Positions 27,045 through 36,046 of a stretch of DNA of 63,481 nt are shown in pieces. The position numbers and the translations under genes were made by a program. Numbering within the stretch: the first letter of the stretch is position 1; each line of letters starts with the position of its first letter. The notes beneath the pieces are model-generated. The model worked only from the letters and a program-made list of their open reading frames with translations, was not told the origin of the DNA and ran no database searches. This DNA comes from Roseomonas sp. GC11 (GTDB lineage: Bacteria; Pseudomonadota; Alphaproteobacteria; Acetobacterales; Acetobacteraceae), in the NCBI RefSeq assembly GCF_024437745.1, contig NZ_JANFNY010000024.1, positions 1-63,481 on the forward strand, given 5' to 3'.

Positions 27045-27997
27045 AGCCGCGCGACCTTCTGCCCCTGCTGCTGCTGCTGGGTGCCCTGGCGCTGACGCCG
27101 CTCTTCGCCTCCAACCTGCTGCTGAACTTCCTCGTCTCCGCGCTGATCATCGCGCTGGGCGCGCAGGGCTGGAACCTGCTCGGCGGCTATGGCGGCCAGC
27201 TTTCCTTCGGCCATGCCGCGCTCTTCGGCACGGGGGCCTATGCCACGGCGATCCTGCAGGTGAAGTTCGGGCTGAATGCCTGGCTGGCCTTCGCCTGCGG
27301 CATCGCGCTCGCGGCGCTGGCCGGCTGGATCATCGGCTATCTCAGCTTCCGTGCCCGGCTGCGCGGTTCCTACTTCGCCCTGGTGACGCTGGCCTTCGCC
27401 GAGGTTCTGCGCATCCTCGCCAATGCCGCCGACTTCACCGGAGGTGCTGCGGGCCTGCTGATCAAACTCCAGCCAGGGCTTGCGAATTTCCAGTTCGCCA
27501 GCCGCGCCGGCTATCTCTGGGCGGTGCTGGCCTGCATCCTCGTGGTCGGCCTGATGACACTGTGGATCGACCGGGGCCGTTTCGGCGCGCAGCTCGTCGC
27601 CGTGCGCGAGAATGAGGATGCGGCGCGGGCGCTCGGCGTCGATGTATTGGCGACGAAGCTGCGTGCCATCACCCTCTCTGGCGCCATCACCGGTGCGGCA
27701 GGCTGCCTCTACGCGCAGAATTTTCTCTACCTGGACGCCAGCATCGCCTATGGCACCTGGATTTCGGTGGAACTGCTGATCGCCGCCATCGTCGGCGGCC
27801 TCGGCACCGTGCTGGGGCCTGTGATCGGTGCCCTGGCCCTGCACGGGCTGGGCGAGGTGACCAAGGGCCTGCTCGGCTGGCTGACCGGGATCGACCTCGT
27901 GCTGTTCGGCATCATCCTGATCGCCGCCGTGGCCTTCGTGCCGAGTGGGCTGGTGGGGGCGCTGCGGCGCCTGCGCATGCGGGGAGCCGCCCGATGA
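27041..27997 (+). CDS. LivM-type ABC permease
   Basis: A 318-residue membrane protein, the partner of the LivH-type subunit. It shows LGAQGWNLLGGYGGQLSFGHAA (trimmed), the family signature, and the coupling loop VAVRENEDAARALGVDV. Start and stop both overlap the neighbouring genes (ATGA), which indicates tight translational coupling. Confidence 0.92.
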   Translation: MKPRDLLPLLLLLGALALTPLFASNLLLNFLVSALIIALGAQGWNLLGGYGGQLSFGHAALFGTGAYATAILQVKFGLNAWLAFACGIALAALAGWIIGYLSFRARLRGSYFALVTLAFAEVLRILANAADFTGGAAGLLIKLQPGLANFQFASRAGYLWAVLACILVVGLMTLWIDRGRFGAQLVAVRENEDAARALGVDVLATKLRAITLSGAITGAAGCLYAQNFLYLDASIAYGTWISVELLIAAIVGGLGTVLGPVIGALALHGLGEVTKGLLGWLTGIDLVLFGIILIAAVAFVPSGLVGALRRLRMRGAAR

Positions 27998-28746
27998 GCC
28001 TCCTGATTCTTGAAGCCCTTAGCAAGCGCTTTGGTGGCCTGCTCGCGGTGGACAATGCCTCGCTGGTGGTGCGGGAAGGCAGCATCACCGGGCTGATCGG
28101 CCCGAATGGCGCGGGCAAGACGACCCTCTTCGCCCTGGCCTCCGGCTTCCTGGAGCCGAGTTCAGGCCATGTCATCTTCTCCGGGGAGGATGTGACGGCG
28201 GAGGAGCCGCATCTGCGCGCCCGCCGTGGCATCGCGCGCACCTTCCAGATCGTCCAGCCCTTCCAGGGTCTGACGGTGCGCGAGAACATCGCTGTCGGGG
28301 CCTATCTCCGCCATGCCGGGCGCGATGCCGCGCTGGCGATGGCCGAGAGCGTGGCGCGGGAAGTCGGCCTGGCGCCGCTGCTCGACACGCCGGCGGCGGC
28401 GCTGACGGTGGCCGGGCGCAAGCGGCTGGAACTGGCCCGTGCCCTCGCCACCCAGCCGCGCCTGCTGCTGCTGGACGAGGTGCTGGCGGGCCTCAACCCC
28501 TCCGAGGTGCGTGACATCCTGCCTGTTCTGCGCGGCATCCGCGCCCGTGGCGTCACCATCCTGATGATCGAGCATGTGATGCAGGCGGTGATGAATCTCT
28601 GCGACCACGTCCACGTCCTGGCGCAGGGGCGGATGATTGCCGAGGGGCCGCCGCGCGCGGTCTGCAACGATCCCGTGGTGATCGAAGCCTATCTGGGCCA
28701 TGGCGCCGCGGCACGCATCCGCGCCGAGGGAGGCGCGCATGCTTGA
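27994..28746 (+). CDS. LivG-type ABC ATPase
   Basis: A 250-residue nucleotide-binding subunit with Walker A (GPNGAGKTTLFAL), the LivG-specific IARTFQIVQPFQGLTV segment, a weakly conserved signature (LTVAGRKRLELARALA, with VAG instead of SGG) and Walker B (LLLLDEVLAGLNP). It overlaps the LivM-type gene before it and the LivF-type gene after it. Confidence 0.92.
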   Translation: MSLLILEALSKRFGGLLAVDNASLVVREGSITGLIGPNGAGKTTLFALASGFLEPSSGHVIFSGEDVTAEEPHLRARRGIARTFQIVQPFQGLTVRENIAVGAYLRHAGRDAALAMAESVAREVGLAPLLDTPAAALTVAGRKRLELARALATQPRLLLLDEVLAGLNPSEVRDILPVLRGIRARGVTILMIEHVMQAVMNLCDHVHVLAQGRMIAEGPPRAVCNDPVVIEAYLGHGAAARIRAEGGAHA

Positions 28747-29440
28747 GGTGAAGGGGCTGCACGCCGGCTATGGTGTGGTGGAGGTCCTGCGCGGGATCGA
28801 CATGGCGGTGTCGCGCGGGGAGATTGTTGCCGTGCTGGGCGCCAATGGCGTCGGCAAGACGACCCTGAACAAGGTGTTCTCCGGCGTCATTCCGGCCTGG
28901 GCGGGTGAAATCCTGTTCGAGGGGCAGCGCATCGACCGGGCCACGCCGGATGCCATCGTCGCGGCTGGCCTCATCCATGTGCCTGAGGGGCGCAAGATTT
29001 TTCCCAACATGACGGTGCGCGAAAATCTCGAACTCGGCAGCTATCGTCGGGGAAAGCCGCGCCGGGCCCGTAACCTGGAGCATGTCTTCTCGGTCTTTCC
29101 GCGCCTGCGCGAGCGGTCCGCGCAGGCCGCCGGCACGCTGTCCGGCGGTGAGCAGCAGATGCTGGCCATTGGGCGTGGCATGATGGCTGAGCCGAATCTT
29201 CTGATCCTCGACGAGCCTTCGCTGGGCCTTTCGCCACTGCTGGTCGAGGAGATGTTTACCCTGATCCGCCGGCTGAATGCCGACGGCCTTCCCATCCTGC
29301 TGGTCGAGCAGAACGTGGTGCAATCGCTGGAAATCGCTTCCCGTGCCTACATCCTTGAGAACGGCCTCTTCGCCCTGTCGGGCAGCGCCGCCGAGGTGAG
29401 CGGGAATCCGGAACTGCGCCGCGCCTATCTCGGCATGTGA
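28739..29440 (+). CDS. LivF-type ABC ATPase
   Basis: A 233-residue nucleotide-binding subunit. Visible are Walker A (GANGVGKTTLNKV), VPEGRKIFPNMTVRENLELG, the signature LSGGEQQMLAIGRGMM and Walker B (LLILDEPSLGLSP). ATG at 28739 is chosen because GAGGGAGG precedes it and the LivF N terminus (MLEVKGLHAGYG) begins there. It completes the importer; the MmgE/PrpD gene starts eight bases later. Confidence 0.92.
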   Translation: MLEVKGLHAGYGVVEVLRGIDMAVSRGEIVAVLGANGVGKTTLNKVFSGVIPAWAGEILFEGQRIDRATPDAIVAAGLIHVPEGRKIFPNMTVRENLELGSYRRGKPRRARNLEHVFSVFPRLRERSAQAAGTLSGGEQQMLAIGRGMMAEPNLLILDEPSLGLSPLLVEEMFTLIRRLNADGLPILLVEQNVVQSLEIASRAYILENGLFALSGSAAEVSGNPELRRAYLGM

Positions 29441-29447
29441 GGTCACG

Positions 29448-30854
29448 ATGAACATCGTCACCGCCGGCGTTGAGCCGGCCTCCGTGCTGCTGCGTCGGCA
29501 GCGGCCGGAATGGCTTGAGGAGTGGGGCCGCTTCGCCGCCTCCTTCTCCTTCGCCGACCTGCCTGAAGAAGCGCGCGACCGTACGCGCCTGGTCCTGTTG
29601 GACAGCATCGGTGTCATCGCCGCCGGCATGCAGGAGCCCGAACTGGCATCCCTGCTCCGGCAGCCAACTTATGCGGCGGGAGGCACGGCCATCGCCATCG
29701 GCGCCGGCCATACCTTGCCGCCCCTGCTCGCCGCCTTTGCCAATGGCACCGCCGGCACCATGCTGGAACTGGACGAAGGCAATCAATACGCCCGTGGCCA
29801 TCCCGCGATTCATGTCGTGCCTGCCGCCCTGGCCGCGGCTCCGCGCGATGGCGCTGCCCTGCTCGGCGCCATGGCCCTGGGCTATGAACTGGGCGCGCGG
29901 ATTGGCATTGCCAGCAAGCTGCGCGTGACGATGCATCCGCATGGAACCTGGGGCACGCTCGGGGCTTTTCTGTCGGTGGCGCATCTGCGCGGTGCCGATG
30001 CCCAGCAGATCATGCAGGGCATCAACCTCGCTTCGAGCCTTGGACTGTCTACCAGCCGCCGGACCATGCTGGAGGGTGCGACCGTCCGTAACACCTATGC
30101 CGGTTTCTCCAATCAGCTGGGCCTGATGGCATGGGATCTGGTCGCGGCCGGCTTCACCGGTGAGACCGATGGTGTCGGCGCTGTCTATGGCGGCATTATC
30201 GCTGAGGATTTCCAGCCCTCTGCCATGACGGATTCGCTTGGCGTGCGTTGGGAAATCGCGAGGAACTATTTCAAACGGCACGCCGCCTGCCGCTATACGC
30301 ATGGCGCTCTTGATGCGCTGGGCATGCTGCGTGCGCGGTTGCCCGGTCTGCGCGTCGAGGACATCGCCGCGATATCAGTGGAAACTTATGTCTGGGCAGC
30401 GCAACTTGATCTGCCTGCGCCGGCCAACATGCTCTCTGCCAAATTCTCGATACCCTTTGCCCTGGCAACGGCCCTGGTGCATGGCGAGGCCAGCGTCCCC
30501 GCCTTCCGTCCGCCTGCGCTCCAGGATCCTGCGATCCGCGATCTGGCAGCCCGTGTCACTGTGCGCGAAGATCTCGCACTGACAGCCCAACTGCCTGGCC
30601 TGCGGCCGGCCCGCGTTGCCATGACTTTGCGCGATGGCTCTGTGCACCAGGCCGAAGTGCTGACCAATCGCGGCGATACCGAAGATCCCTACGAGGCTGC
30701 CGACATCATCGCAAAGTTCCGCTCTCTGGCTGTTCCTGTCTGGGGAGAAGCTGGGAGCACGGCGCTGCTCGATGCGGCTCTGGAAGTCGATCAAGCGGGT
30801 GGACTCGACCGTCTTTTCTCCTTGCTGGCGCTACCGCCGCGGAGCATGAACTGA
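29448..30854 (+). CDS. MmgE/PrpD family protein
   Basis: A 468-residue protein of the 2-methylcitrate dehydratase/cis-aconitate decarboxylase/epimerase fold. Family segments seen are LVLLDSIGVIAAG, the LELDEGNQYARGHPAIHVVPA active-site region (trimmed) and YELGARIGIA. A dehydratase or isomerase step on a tricarboxylate or branched dicarboxylate is the usual chemistry. It overlaps the lyase gene by one base (TGATG). G+C and codon choice from here on are visibly lower than in the flanking genes. Confidence 0.87.
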   Translation: MNIVTAGVEPASVLLRRQRPEWLEEWGRFAASFSFADLPEEARDRTRLVLLDSIGVIAAGMQEPELASLLRQPTYAAGGTAIAIGAGHTLPPLLAAFANGTAGTMLELDEGNQYARGHPAIHVVPAALAAAPRDGAALLGAMALGYELGARIGIASKLRVTMHPHGTWGTLGAFLSVAHLRGADAQQIMQGINLASSLGLSTSRRTMLEGATVRNTYAGFSNQLGLMAWDLVAAGFTGETDGVGAVYGGIIAEDFQPSAMTDSLGVRWEIARNYFKRHAACRYTHGALDALGMLRARLPGLRVEDIAAISVETYVWAAQLDLPAPANMLSAKFSIPFALATALVHGEASVPAFRPPALQDPAIRDLAARVTVREDLALTAQLPGLRPARVAMTLRDGSVHQAEVLTNRGDTEDPYEAADIIAKFRSLAVPVWGEAGSTALLDAALEVDQAGGLDRLFSLLALPPRSMN

Positions 30855-31735
30855 TGAGCCTAAAGGACAAGCTGAGCCATGCGGCTCCTGTCGTCGCCCC
30901 TGGCGTCTATGATGCGCTGACAGCCAGCCTCGCGGAGAGCGCGGGTTTTCAGGCACTGTATGTATCAGGTGCGGCCATTGCTTATACGCGGCTTGGGCGG
31001 CCTGATATCGGCCTCGTTGCCATGACCGAGGTTGCCGAGACCATCGGCCTGATTCGCGATCGTGTTGCCTTGCCGCTGATCGTTGATGCCGACAACGGTT
31101 ATGGCAATGCACTCAACACGCAGCGCACCGTCCGGCTTTTCGAGCGTGCGGGTGCGACCGCTCTGCAGTTGGAAGACCAGACGCTGCCAAAGCGCTGCGG
31201 GCATCTTCAGGGAAAATCGCTGATCAGCGCCGGTGAGATGGCCGGAAAGATCAAGGCTGCCGTTGACGCCCGTCATGATGTGTCCACGCTGGTGATCGCA
31301 CGGACGGATGCGGTGGCTGTCGAGGGTATGGATGCCGCACTGGACCGTGCGCGCCTCTATGCCGAGGCAGGTGCCGACATCCTGTTTGTTGAAGCTCCCC
31401 GCTCAAGCGAGCAATTGTCGCGCATCGCGCGTGAACTGGGTGGGCTGCGTCCGCTGCTGGCCAATATGGTCGAGGGGGGTGAAACTCCCATCGCCTCAGC
31501 CGCCAAGCTCGGCGAACTCGGTTTCCAGCTGGTCATTTTTCCGGGTGGCATTGTGCGCGCACTGGCCCACACTGCCCGCGACTACTACGCCTCCCTGGCG
31601 CAGCACGGTAGCAATCAACCCTTCGCCGCGCGCATGTATGATTTCAATGCGCTGAACGAGTTGATCGGGACGCCGGAGATGCTGGCACTCGGCGAAACCT
31701 ACGCACAGCACGAGCGGAAGGAAGATGCGGCATGA
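30854..31735 (+). CDS. Isocitrate lyase/PEP mutase superfamily C-C lyase
   Basis: A 293-residue TIM barrel. The metal and substrate site reads VDADNGYG (Asp78, Asp80), then ELED-type residues at 106-108 (LED) and the catalytic loop PKRCGH with Cys115. The cysteine in this loop marks true lyases (methylisocitrate or dimethylmalate lyase type) rather than phosphonate mutases. Expected products are pyruvate or glyoxylate plus an acid. It overlaps HyuB by four bases. The substrate is presumably the hydroxy-dicarboxylate made by the dehydratase/hydratase genes of the same locus. Confidence 0.88.
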   Translation: MSLKDKLSHAAPVVAPGVYDALTASLAESAGFQALYVSGAAIAYTRLGRPDIGLVAMTEVAETIGLIRDRVALPLIVDADNGYGNALNTQRTVRLFERAGATALQLEDQTLPKRCGHLQGKSLISAGEMAGKIKAAVDARHDVSTLVIARTDAVAVEGMDAALDRARLYAEAGADILFVEAPRSSEQLSRIARELGGLRPLLANMVEGGETPIASAAKLGELGFQLVIFPGGIVRALAHTARDYYASLAQHGSNQPFAARMYDFNALNELIGTPEMLALGETYAQHERKEDAA

Positions 31736-33384
31736 GTGGCATTGACCCCGTCACTCTGGCCATCCTGAAAGGGCGGCTGGAACAGATCGCCGATGAGATG
31801 GATGCAACGCTCTATCGCTCGGCCTTTAATCCGATCATCGCCGAGGCCAGGGATGCCTGCCACGGTTTCTACCATGCCGAGACCGGCGAAACCCTGGTGC
31901 AGGGTGCCAATGGCCTGCCGATTTTCGTTGGTGCCATGGCCTTTGCCGTCAAGGCGGTGATTGACAAGGTGGCCCAGTCGGGAGGCGTGCGCCCGGGCGA
32001 CACCTTCCTGTTCAACGACCCTTATGATGGCGGAACGCATCTGAACGATTTCCGTCTGGTGCGGCCTGTCTTTCGGCAGGGAAAGCTGTTCTGCTGGATG
32101 GCGTCGGTTGGCCATTGGCTGGATATCGGCGGCAATGTTCCTGGTGGCTACAATCCCAAGGCGACCGAGAGCTTCCAGGAAGGCGTGCGCATTCCCCCCG
32201 TCCGGCTGATGACGGAAGGCCGGATGAATCAGGATCTTCTGGATATCCTGGCTGCCAATACGCGCGTCCCGCAATCGAACTGGGGTGATCTCAACGGTCA
32301 GCTCAACGCCCTCGACCTTGGCGAGCGCCGCTTTGCCGCCCTGCTCGACGACTATGGCGAAGCCACGGTGGCAGAGGCTTTCCACGCCTTCTCTGACCGT
32401 GCCGATGCGATGATGCGCACGGCCATCCAGGGCCTTCCGGATGGACGCTACAGTTTCGAGGATGTCCTCGACAATGATGGCATCGATGACAAGCCGCTGA
32501 CCATCGCGCTGGATCTCACCATCGCGGGCGAGACGATGGCGTTGGATTTCTCGCGCTCCTCGCCCCCGGTGCAAGGGCCGGTGAACATCGCGCGCTCCAC
32601 GGCGATTGCGGCCTGCTATGTCGCCTTGAAGCATGTTTTCACCGAGGTGCCGGCCAATGCCGGCTGTCTCCGCCCGATCACCTTCACGGTGCCGGAGACA
32701 ACGCTGCTGGGCGCCACGGCACCGCGTCCTGTCGCGGGCTATACGGAAACCATCCTGCGCCTCATCGGTGTCATTTTCGGTGCCCTGGCCAAGGCGGATC
32801 CCGCGCGTGCTACGGCGGCGCCCTTCGGGACCATCAATGCCCTGTCCCTCGCCGGTCATCGGCCCGATGGATCACGGTGGGTGATGTTTTCCTTTTTTGG
32901 TGGTGGGCTCGGCGGAAATCCGGAAAGCGATGGCCTGAGCCACGCCAACAATCCGATCTCCACCGCCACGATTCCGCCGGTCGAAATCCTGGAGGCCGCC
33001 TATCCTGTCCTGTTCCGCCAATGGGCCTTGCGTGCGGACTCCGCAGGACAGGGCCAGCACCGAGGTGGCCTCGGCGCGGTCTATGAGATCGAGCCTTTGA
33101 CCGATGCCCGCGTTTCGCTGCTCGGCGAGCGTGGCAAGGCTGCTCCCTTCGGCGTTTCGGGTGGTAGCGCAGCTGCGTTGAATCGCTTCACCTGGTGGGA
33201 TGAAGCCGGCGCGCACCATCCACCGATGGTCTCGAAGATTACGGATATCGCCCTCAGGGCGGGCCAGCATATCCGTCTTGAAACACCGGGCGGCGGCGGT
33301 TGGGGTGATCCCACGCTGCGCGATCCGCAGGCGGCCGAGCGTGACCGCCGCCTTGGCTATGTGACGTCGGAGTCCGCGGCATGA
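31732..33384 (+). CDS. Hydantoinase B/oxoprolinase-family subunit
   Basis: A 550-residue HyuB-type subunit. It begins DPVTLAILKGRLEQIADEMD, then has ARDACHGFYHAETGE, PGDTFLFNDPYDGGTHLND and the C-terminal glycine-rich GGGGWGDPTLRD, all typical of the family. With HyuA it would open a cyclic amide (hydantoin, oxoproline or imide) using ATP. The gene order B then A, and the overlaps on both sides (four bases each), indicate a coupled complex. Confidence 0.92.
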   Translation: MSGIDPVTLAILKGRLEQIADEMDATLYRSAFNPIIAEARDACHGFYHAETGETLVQGANGLPIFVGAMAFAVKAVIDKVAQSGGVRPGDTFLFNDPYDGGTHLNDFRLVRPVFRQGKLFCWMASVGHWLDIGGNVPGGYNPKATESFQEGVRIPPVRLMTEGRMNQDLLDILAANTRVPQSNWGDLNGQLNALDLGERRFAALLDDYGEATVAEAFHAFSDRADAMMRTAIQGLPDGRYSFEDVLDNDGIDDKPLTIALDLTIAGETMALDFSRSSPPVQGPVNIARSTAIAACYVALKHVFTEVPANAGCLRPITFTVPETTLLGATAPRPVAGYTETILRLIGVIFGALAKADPARATAAPFGTINALSLAGHRPDGSRWVMFSFFGGGLGGNPESDGLSHANNPISTATIPPVEILEAAYPVLFRQWALRADSAGQGQHRGGLGAVYEIEPLTDARVSLLGERGKAAPFGVSGGSAAALNRFTWWDEAGAHHPPMVSKITDIALRAGQHIRLETPGGGGWGDPTLRDPQAAERDRRLGYVTSESAA

Positions 33385-35435
33385 GCGCGACCATCGTCGG
33401 TGTCGATGTCGGCGGCACCTTCACGGATCTCTTCTGTTTCGATGAGGCGAGCGGTCGATTCCGCACGGCCAAGGTGCCTTCGAACCGTGGCGATGAAGCC
33501 GTGGGCTTCCTCGAAGGTCTGAAGACCTTTGGCCCCGTGGCGCAACTCGCCTCCGTCGTGCATGGCACCACCGTCGGCACCAATGCCCTGCTGGAACGCA
33601 AGGGTGCGAAGGTCGGCCTGATCACCACGCGCGGTTTCCGGGACGTGCTGGAAATGCGCCGGCGTGACCGGCTGCGCACCTGGGGTCTCTGGGGCGATTT
33701 CCTGCCGGTCGTTGATCGTGACATGCGCCTGGAAGTCAGCGAGCGGACCCTGTCCGATGGCAGCATCCGTGAGGCCGTGCAGACAGCGGAAGTGCAGGAA
33801 GCCGTGCGGCACCTGCTGCATATGGGCGCTGAGGCGCTCGCCATTGTCTTCATCAATGCCTATGCCAACCCTGCCAATGAACAGGCCGCGCTTGAAGCCG
33901 CCCGCGCGGTATGGCCGTATGAAACCATCGCCTGCTCAACACAGATCCTGCCCGAGATCCGTGAATTCGAGCGGACCTCGACCACTGCTCTGAACGCCTA
34001 CCTGCAACCGGTCGTGGGGAGTTATCTCGGCAAGCTCGATGCCGCCCTGCAAGGTGAGGGATTCACGGGCAAGTTCCACATCGTGCAATCCAATGGCGGT
34101 GTGATGTCGACCGCCACCGCGCGGCGCCTGCCGGTGCGCACGGCCCTGTCGGGCCCTGCCGCCGGTGTCATCGCGGCGGCGGCGATCGCGCGGGAGGCTG
34201 GCTTCCCGGATGTCATCACCGGCGATCTCGGCGGCACCTCTTTCGATGTCTCGCTGGTTGTCGGGGGAGCCACGGCGCTGGCCGCGCAGACCACCATCGA
34301 CTTCGGCATGGTCATCCGCACGCCAATGATCGAGATCAGCACCATCGGTGCCGGTGGTGGTTCCATCGCGCATGTCGATGCGGGCGGCCTGCTGCAGGTG
34401 GGGCCGGAAAGCGCGGGCTCGCGCCCTGGCCCTGTCTGCTATGGCCAGGGCAATACCCGCCCGACGCTGACCGATGCCAATGTTGTCCTCGGCCGCATCA
34501 ATGCGGAGCGGCCGATCGGTGGCAAGTTGCAGCGCCTGGATGTGGAGGCGGCCAAGGCCGCCATCCTGGAACATGTCGGCCGCCCGCTGGGTCTCGACGC
34601 CATGGCGGCGGCGGAAGCCATTCTGCGCGTGGCCAATGCGCGCATGGCAGGTGCTATCCGCCTTGTCTCGATCGAGCGTGGTCATGATCCCGCGCGTTTC
34701 GCGGCGGTGCCCTTCGGCGGTGGCGGCGCGCTTCATGCTGGCGCGCTGATTCGCGAGGTTGGGTTGAAAGCCGCGCTCGTGCCACGCTATCCGGGCGTGA
34801 CGTCCGCGCTGGGCTGCGTCATCGCCGATATCCGCCACGACCAGGTGCAGACCGTCAATCTGACGCTCGACACGCTCGACGAAGCCACGCTGGACCAGCG
34901 CATGGTGGCGGAAGCCGCTGCTGCCCGCGATGTTGTCGAAGCCGCTGGCCTCGCCGTGGAGAGGATCGATACGGTCTTCGAACTGGACATGCATTACGCC
35001 GGCCAGACCCACACCGTGGCGGTGCCCTTGCCCGTCGCCGTCGGGGAAGGAACGACGGGCGTCACCTGTGCCATCATTCGCGCGGCGTTCGAGGCAGCCT
35101 ATCAGACCAGTTTCTCCCGCCTCCTGCCCGGGCTTGGCGTGCGCATCGTCAACCTCCGCACGGCGGCCATTGGCCGGCGGCCGCGCTTCGATCTCGGCAT
35201 GCTGGCCCCTGAGGCGGGGACGACGCTGGAGGCGGCCCGTCGTGGTACGCGCCCCGTCTGGTTCGAGGGCGCTTGGCACGAGGCCGCCATCTTCGCCCGC
35301 CTGGAACTGCCCGTGGGGGCGGAGGTCGCAGGCCCCGCCATCCTGGAGCAGCCCGATGCGACGACCGTCGTCGATCCTGGCCTGATCGCGCGTGTCGATC
35401 GCCTGGGCAATGTCATCGTGGAGCGCGCGGCATGA
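33381..35435 (+). CDS. Hydantoinase A/oxoprolinase-family ATP-binding subunit
   Basis: A 684-residue HyuA-type subunit with an actin-like ATPase core. The phosphate-1 loop is GVDVGGTFTDLFCF, followed by VVHGTTVGTNALLERKGA, GDLGGTSFDVSLVVGG (phosphate-2) and IGAGGGSIAHVD...GPESAGSRPGPVCYG. A C-terminal hydantoinase domain with DMHYAGQTHTVAVPLP follows. It forms the catalytic pair with the gene before it. The stop overlaps the isochorismatase-fold gene (ATGA). Confidence 0.92.
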   Translation: MSATIVGVDVGGTFTDLFCFDEASGRFRTAKVPSNRGDEAVGFLEGLKTFGPVAQLASVVHGTTVGTNALLERKGAKVGLITTRGFRDVLEMRRRDRLRTWGLWGDFLPVVDRDMRLEVSERTLSDGSIREAVQTAEVQEAVRHLLHMGAEALAIVFINAYANPANEQAALEAARAVWPYETIACSTQILPEIREFERTSTTALNAYLQPVVGSYLGKLDAALQGEGFTGKFHIVQSNGGVMSTATARRLPVRTALSGPAAGVIAAAAIAREAGFPDVITGDLGGTSFDVSLVVGGATALAAQTTIDFGMVIRTPMIEISTIGAGGGSIAHVDAGGLLQVGPESAGSRPGPVCYGQGNTRPTLTDANVVLGRINAERPIGGKLQRLDVEAAKAAILEHVGRPLGLDAMAAAEAILRVANARMAGAIRLVSIERGHDPARFAAVPFGGGGALHAGALIREVGLKAALVPRYPGVTSALGCVIADIRHDQVQTVNLTLDTLDEATLDQRMVAEAAAARDVVEAAGLAVERIDTVFELDMHYAGQTHTVAVPLPVAVGEGTTGVTCAIIRAAFEAAYQTSFSRLLPGLGVRIVNLRTAAIGRRPRFDLGMLAPEAGTTLEAARRGTRPVWFEGAWHEAAIFARLELPVGAEVAGPAILEQPDATTVVDPGLIARVDRLGNVIVERAA

Positions 35436-36046
35436 ACCAGGATGTGATCCCCGTCACTGAAACCGCTTTGCTGGTCGTCGATCTCCAGAATGACTTCCTG
35501 CACCCCGAGGGAGCCTATGCGCGCGGCGGCCTTGCGGAACCGGCCATCGCCGCGCTGCCGCAGCGCCTGAAGCCGCTGGCCGAAGCCTTGCGGGCGAAGG
35601 GGGGCTGGGTGGTCTCCACCCAGTTCACCCTGGTGCCGGGCAAGGATGGCGAGCCGATCATCTCGCCCCACCTCAAGGCGCTGCGGCCTTTCCTGCGCAA
35701 GGGGGATTTCTGCCCCGGCGCCTGGGGGCACCAGCTGGTCGATGCCTTGCAGCCTGCCGATCTGTCGGTGGAGAAGGTGGCCTACTCCGCCTTCTACATG
35801 ACGCGTCTGGAATGGGTGCTGCGCAAATCGGGCATCCGCCGCCTGCTGGTGGGTGGCATCGTCACCAATGGGGGCGTCGCCTCGACGGTGCGCGACGCCC
35901 ATGTGCGCGATATCGACGTCACCGTGCTGGAAGATGGCTGCGCCGCTTTCAGCGCGGAGACCCACGCAACGGCCATCGCCGCCCTGCGCCCCGTCTGCCA
36001 TATCGCCACCATTGGCGAGGCCCTGGCGGAGATCGCCGTGGCATGA
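35432..36046 (+). CDS. Isochorismatase-fold protein lacking the catalytic cysteine
   Basis: A 204-residue protein of the isochorismatase/cysteine hydrolase superfamily. Asp17 (LLVVDLQNDF) and a lysine at 115 (VEKVAYSAF) occupy two of the three catalytic positions. The nucleophile loop reads GGIVTNGGVASTVRDA, with Gly148 where amidases have cysteine (TNxCVxST). Isochorismatases such as EntB and PhzD also carry glycine there, so this is not a normal amidohydrolase. It overlaps HyuA and the oxidoreductase by four bases each. It might act on a vinyl ether or enol-type intermediate; its substrate is unknown. Confidence 0.85.
   Translation: MNQDVIPVTETALLVVDLQNDFLHPEGAYARGGLAEPAIAALPQRLKPLAEALRAKGGWVVSTQFTLVPGKDGEPIISPHLKALRPFLRKGDFCPGAWGHQLVDALQPADLSVEKVAYSAFYMTRLEWVLRKSGIRRLLVGGIVTNGGVASTVRDAHVRDIDVTVLEDGCAAFSAETHATAIAALRPVCHIATIGEALAEIAVA

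Noticed and set aside
35432-36046. Maleamate or N-carbamoyl amidohydrolase function
   Set aside because: These enzymes need the loop cysteine, which is glycine here.
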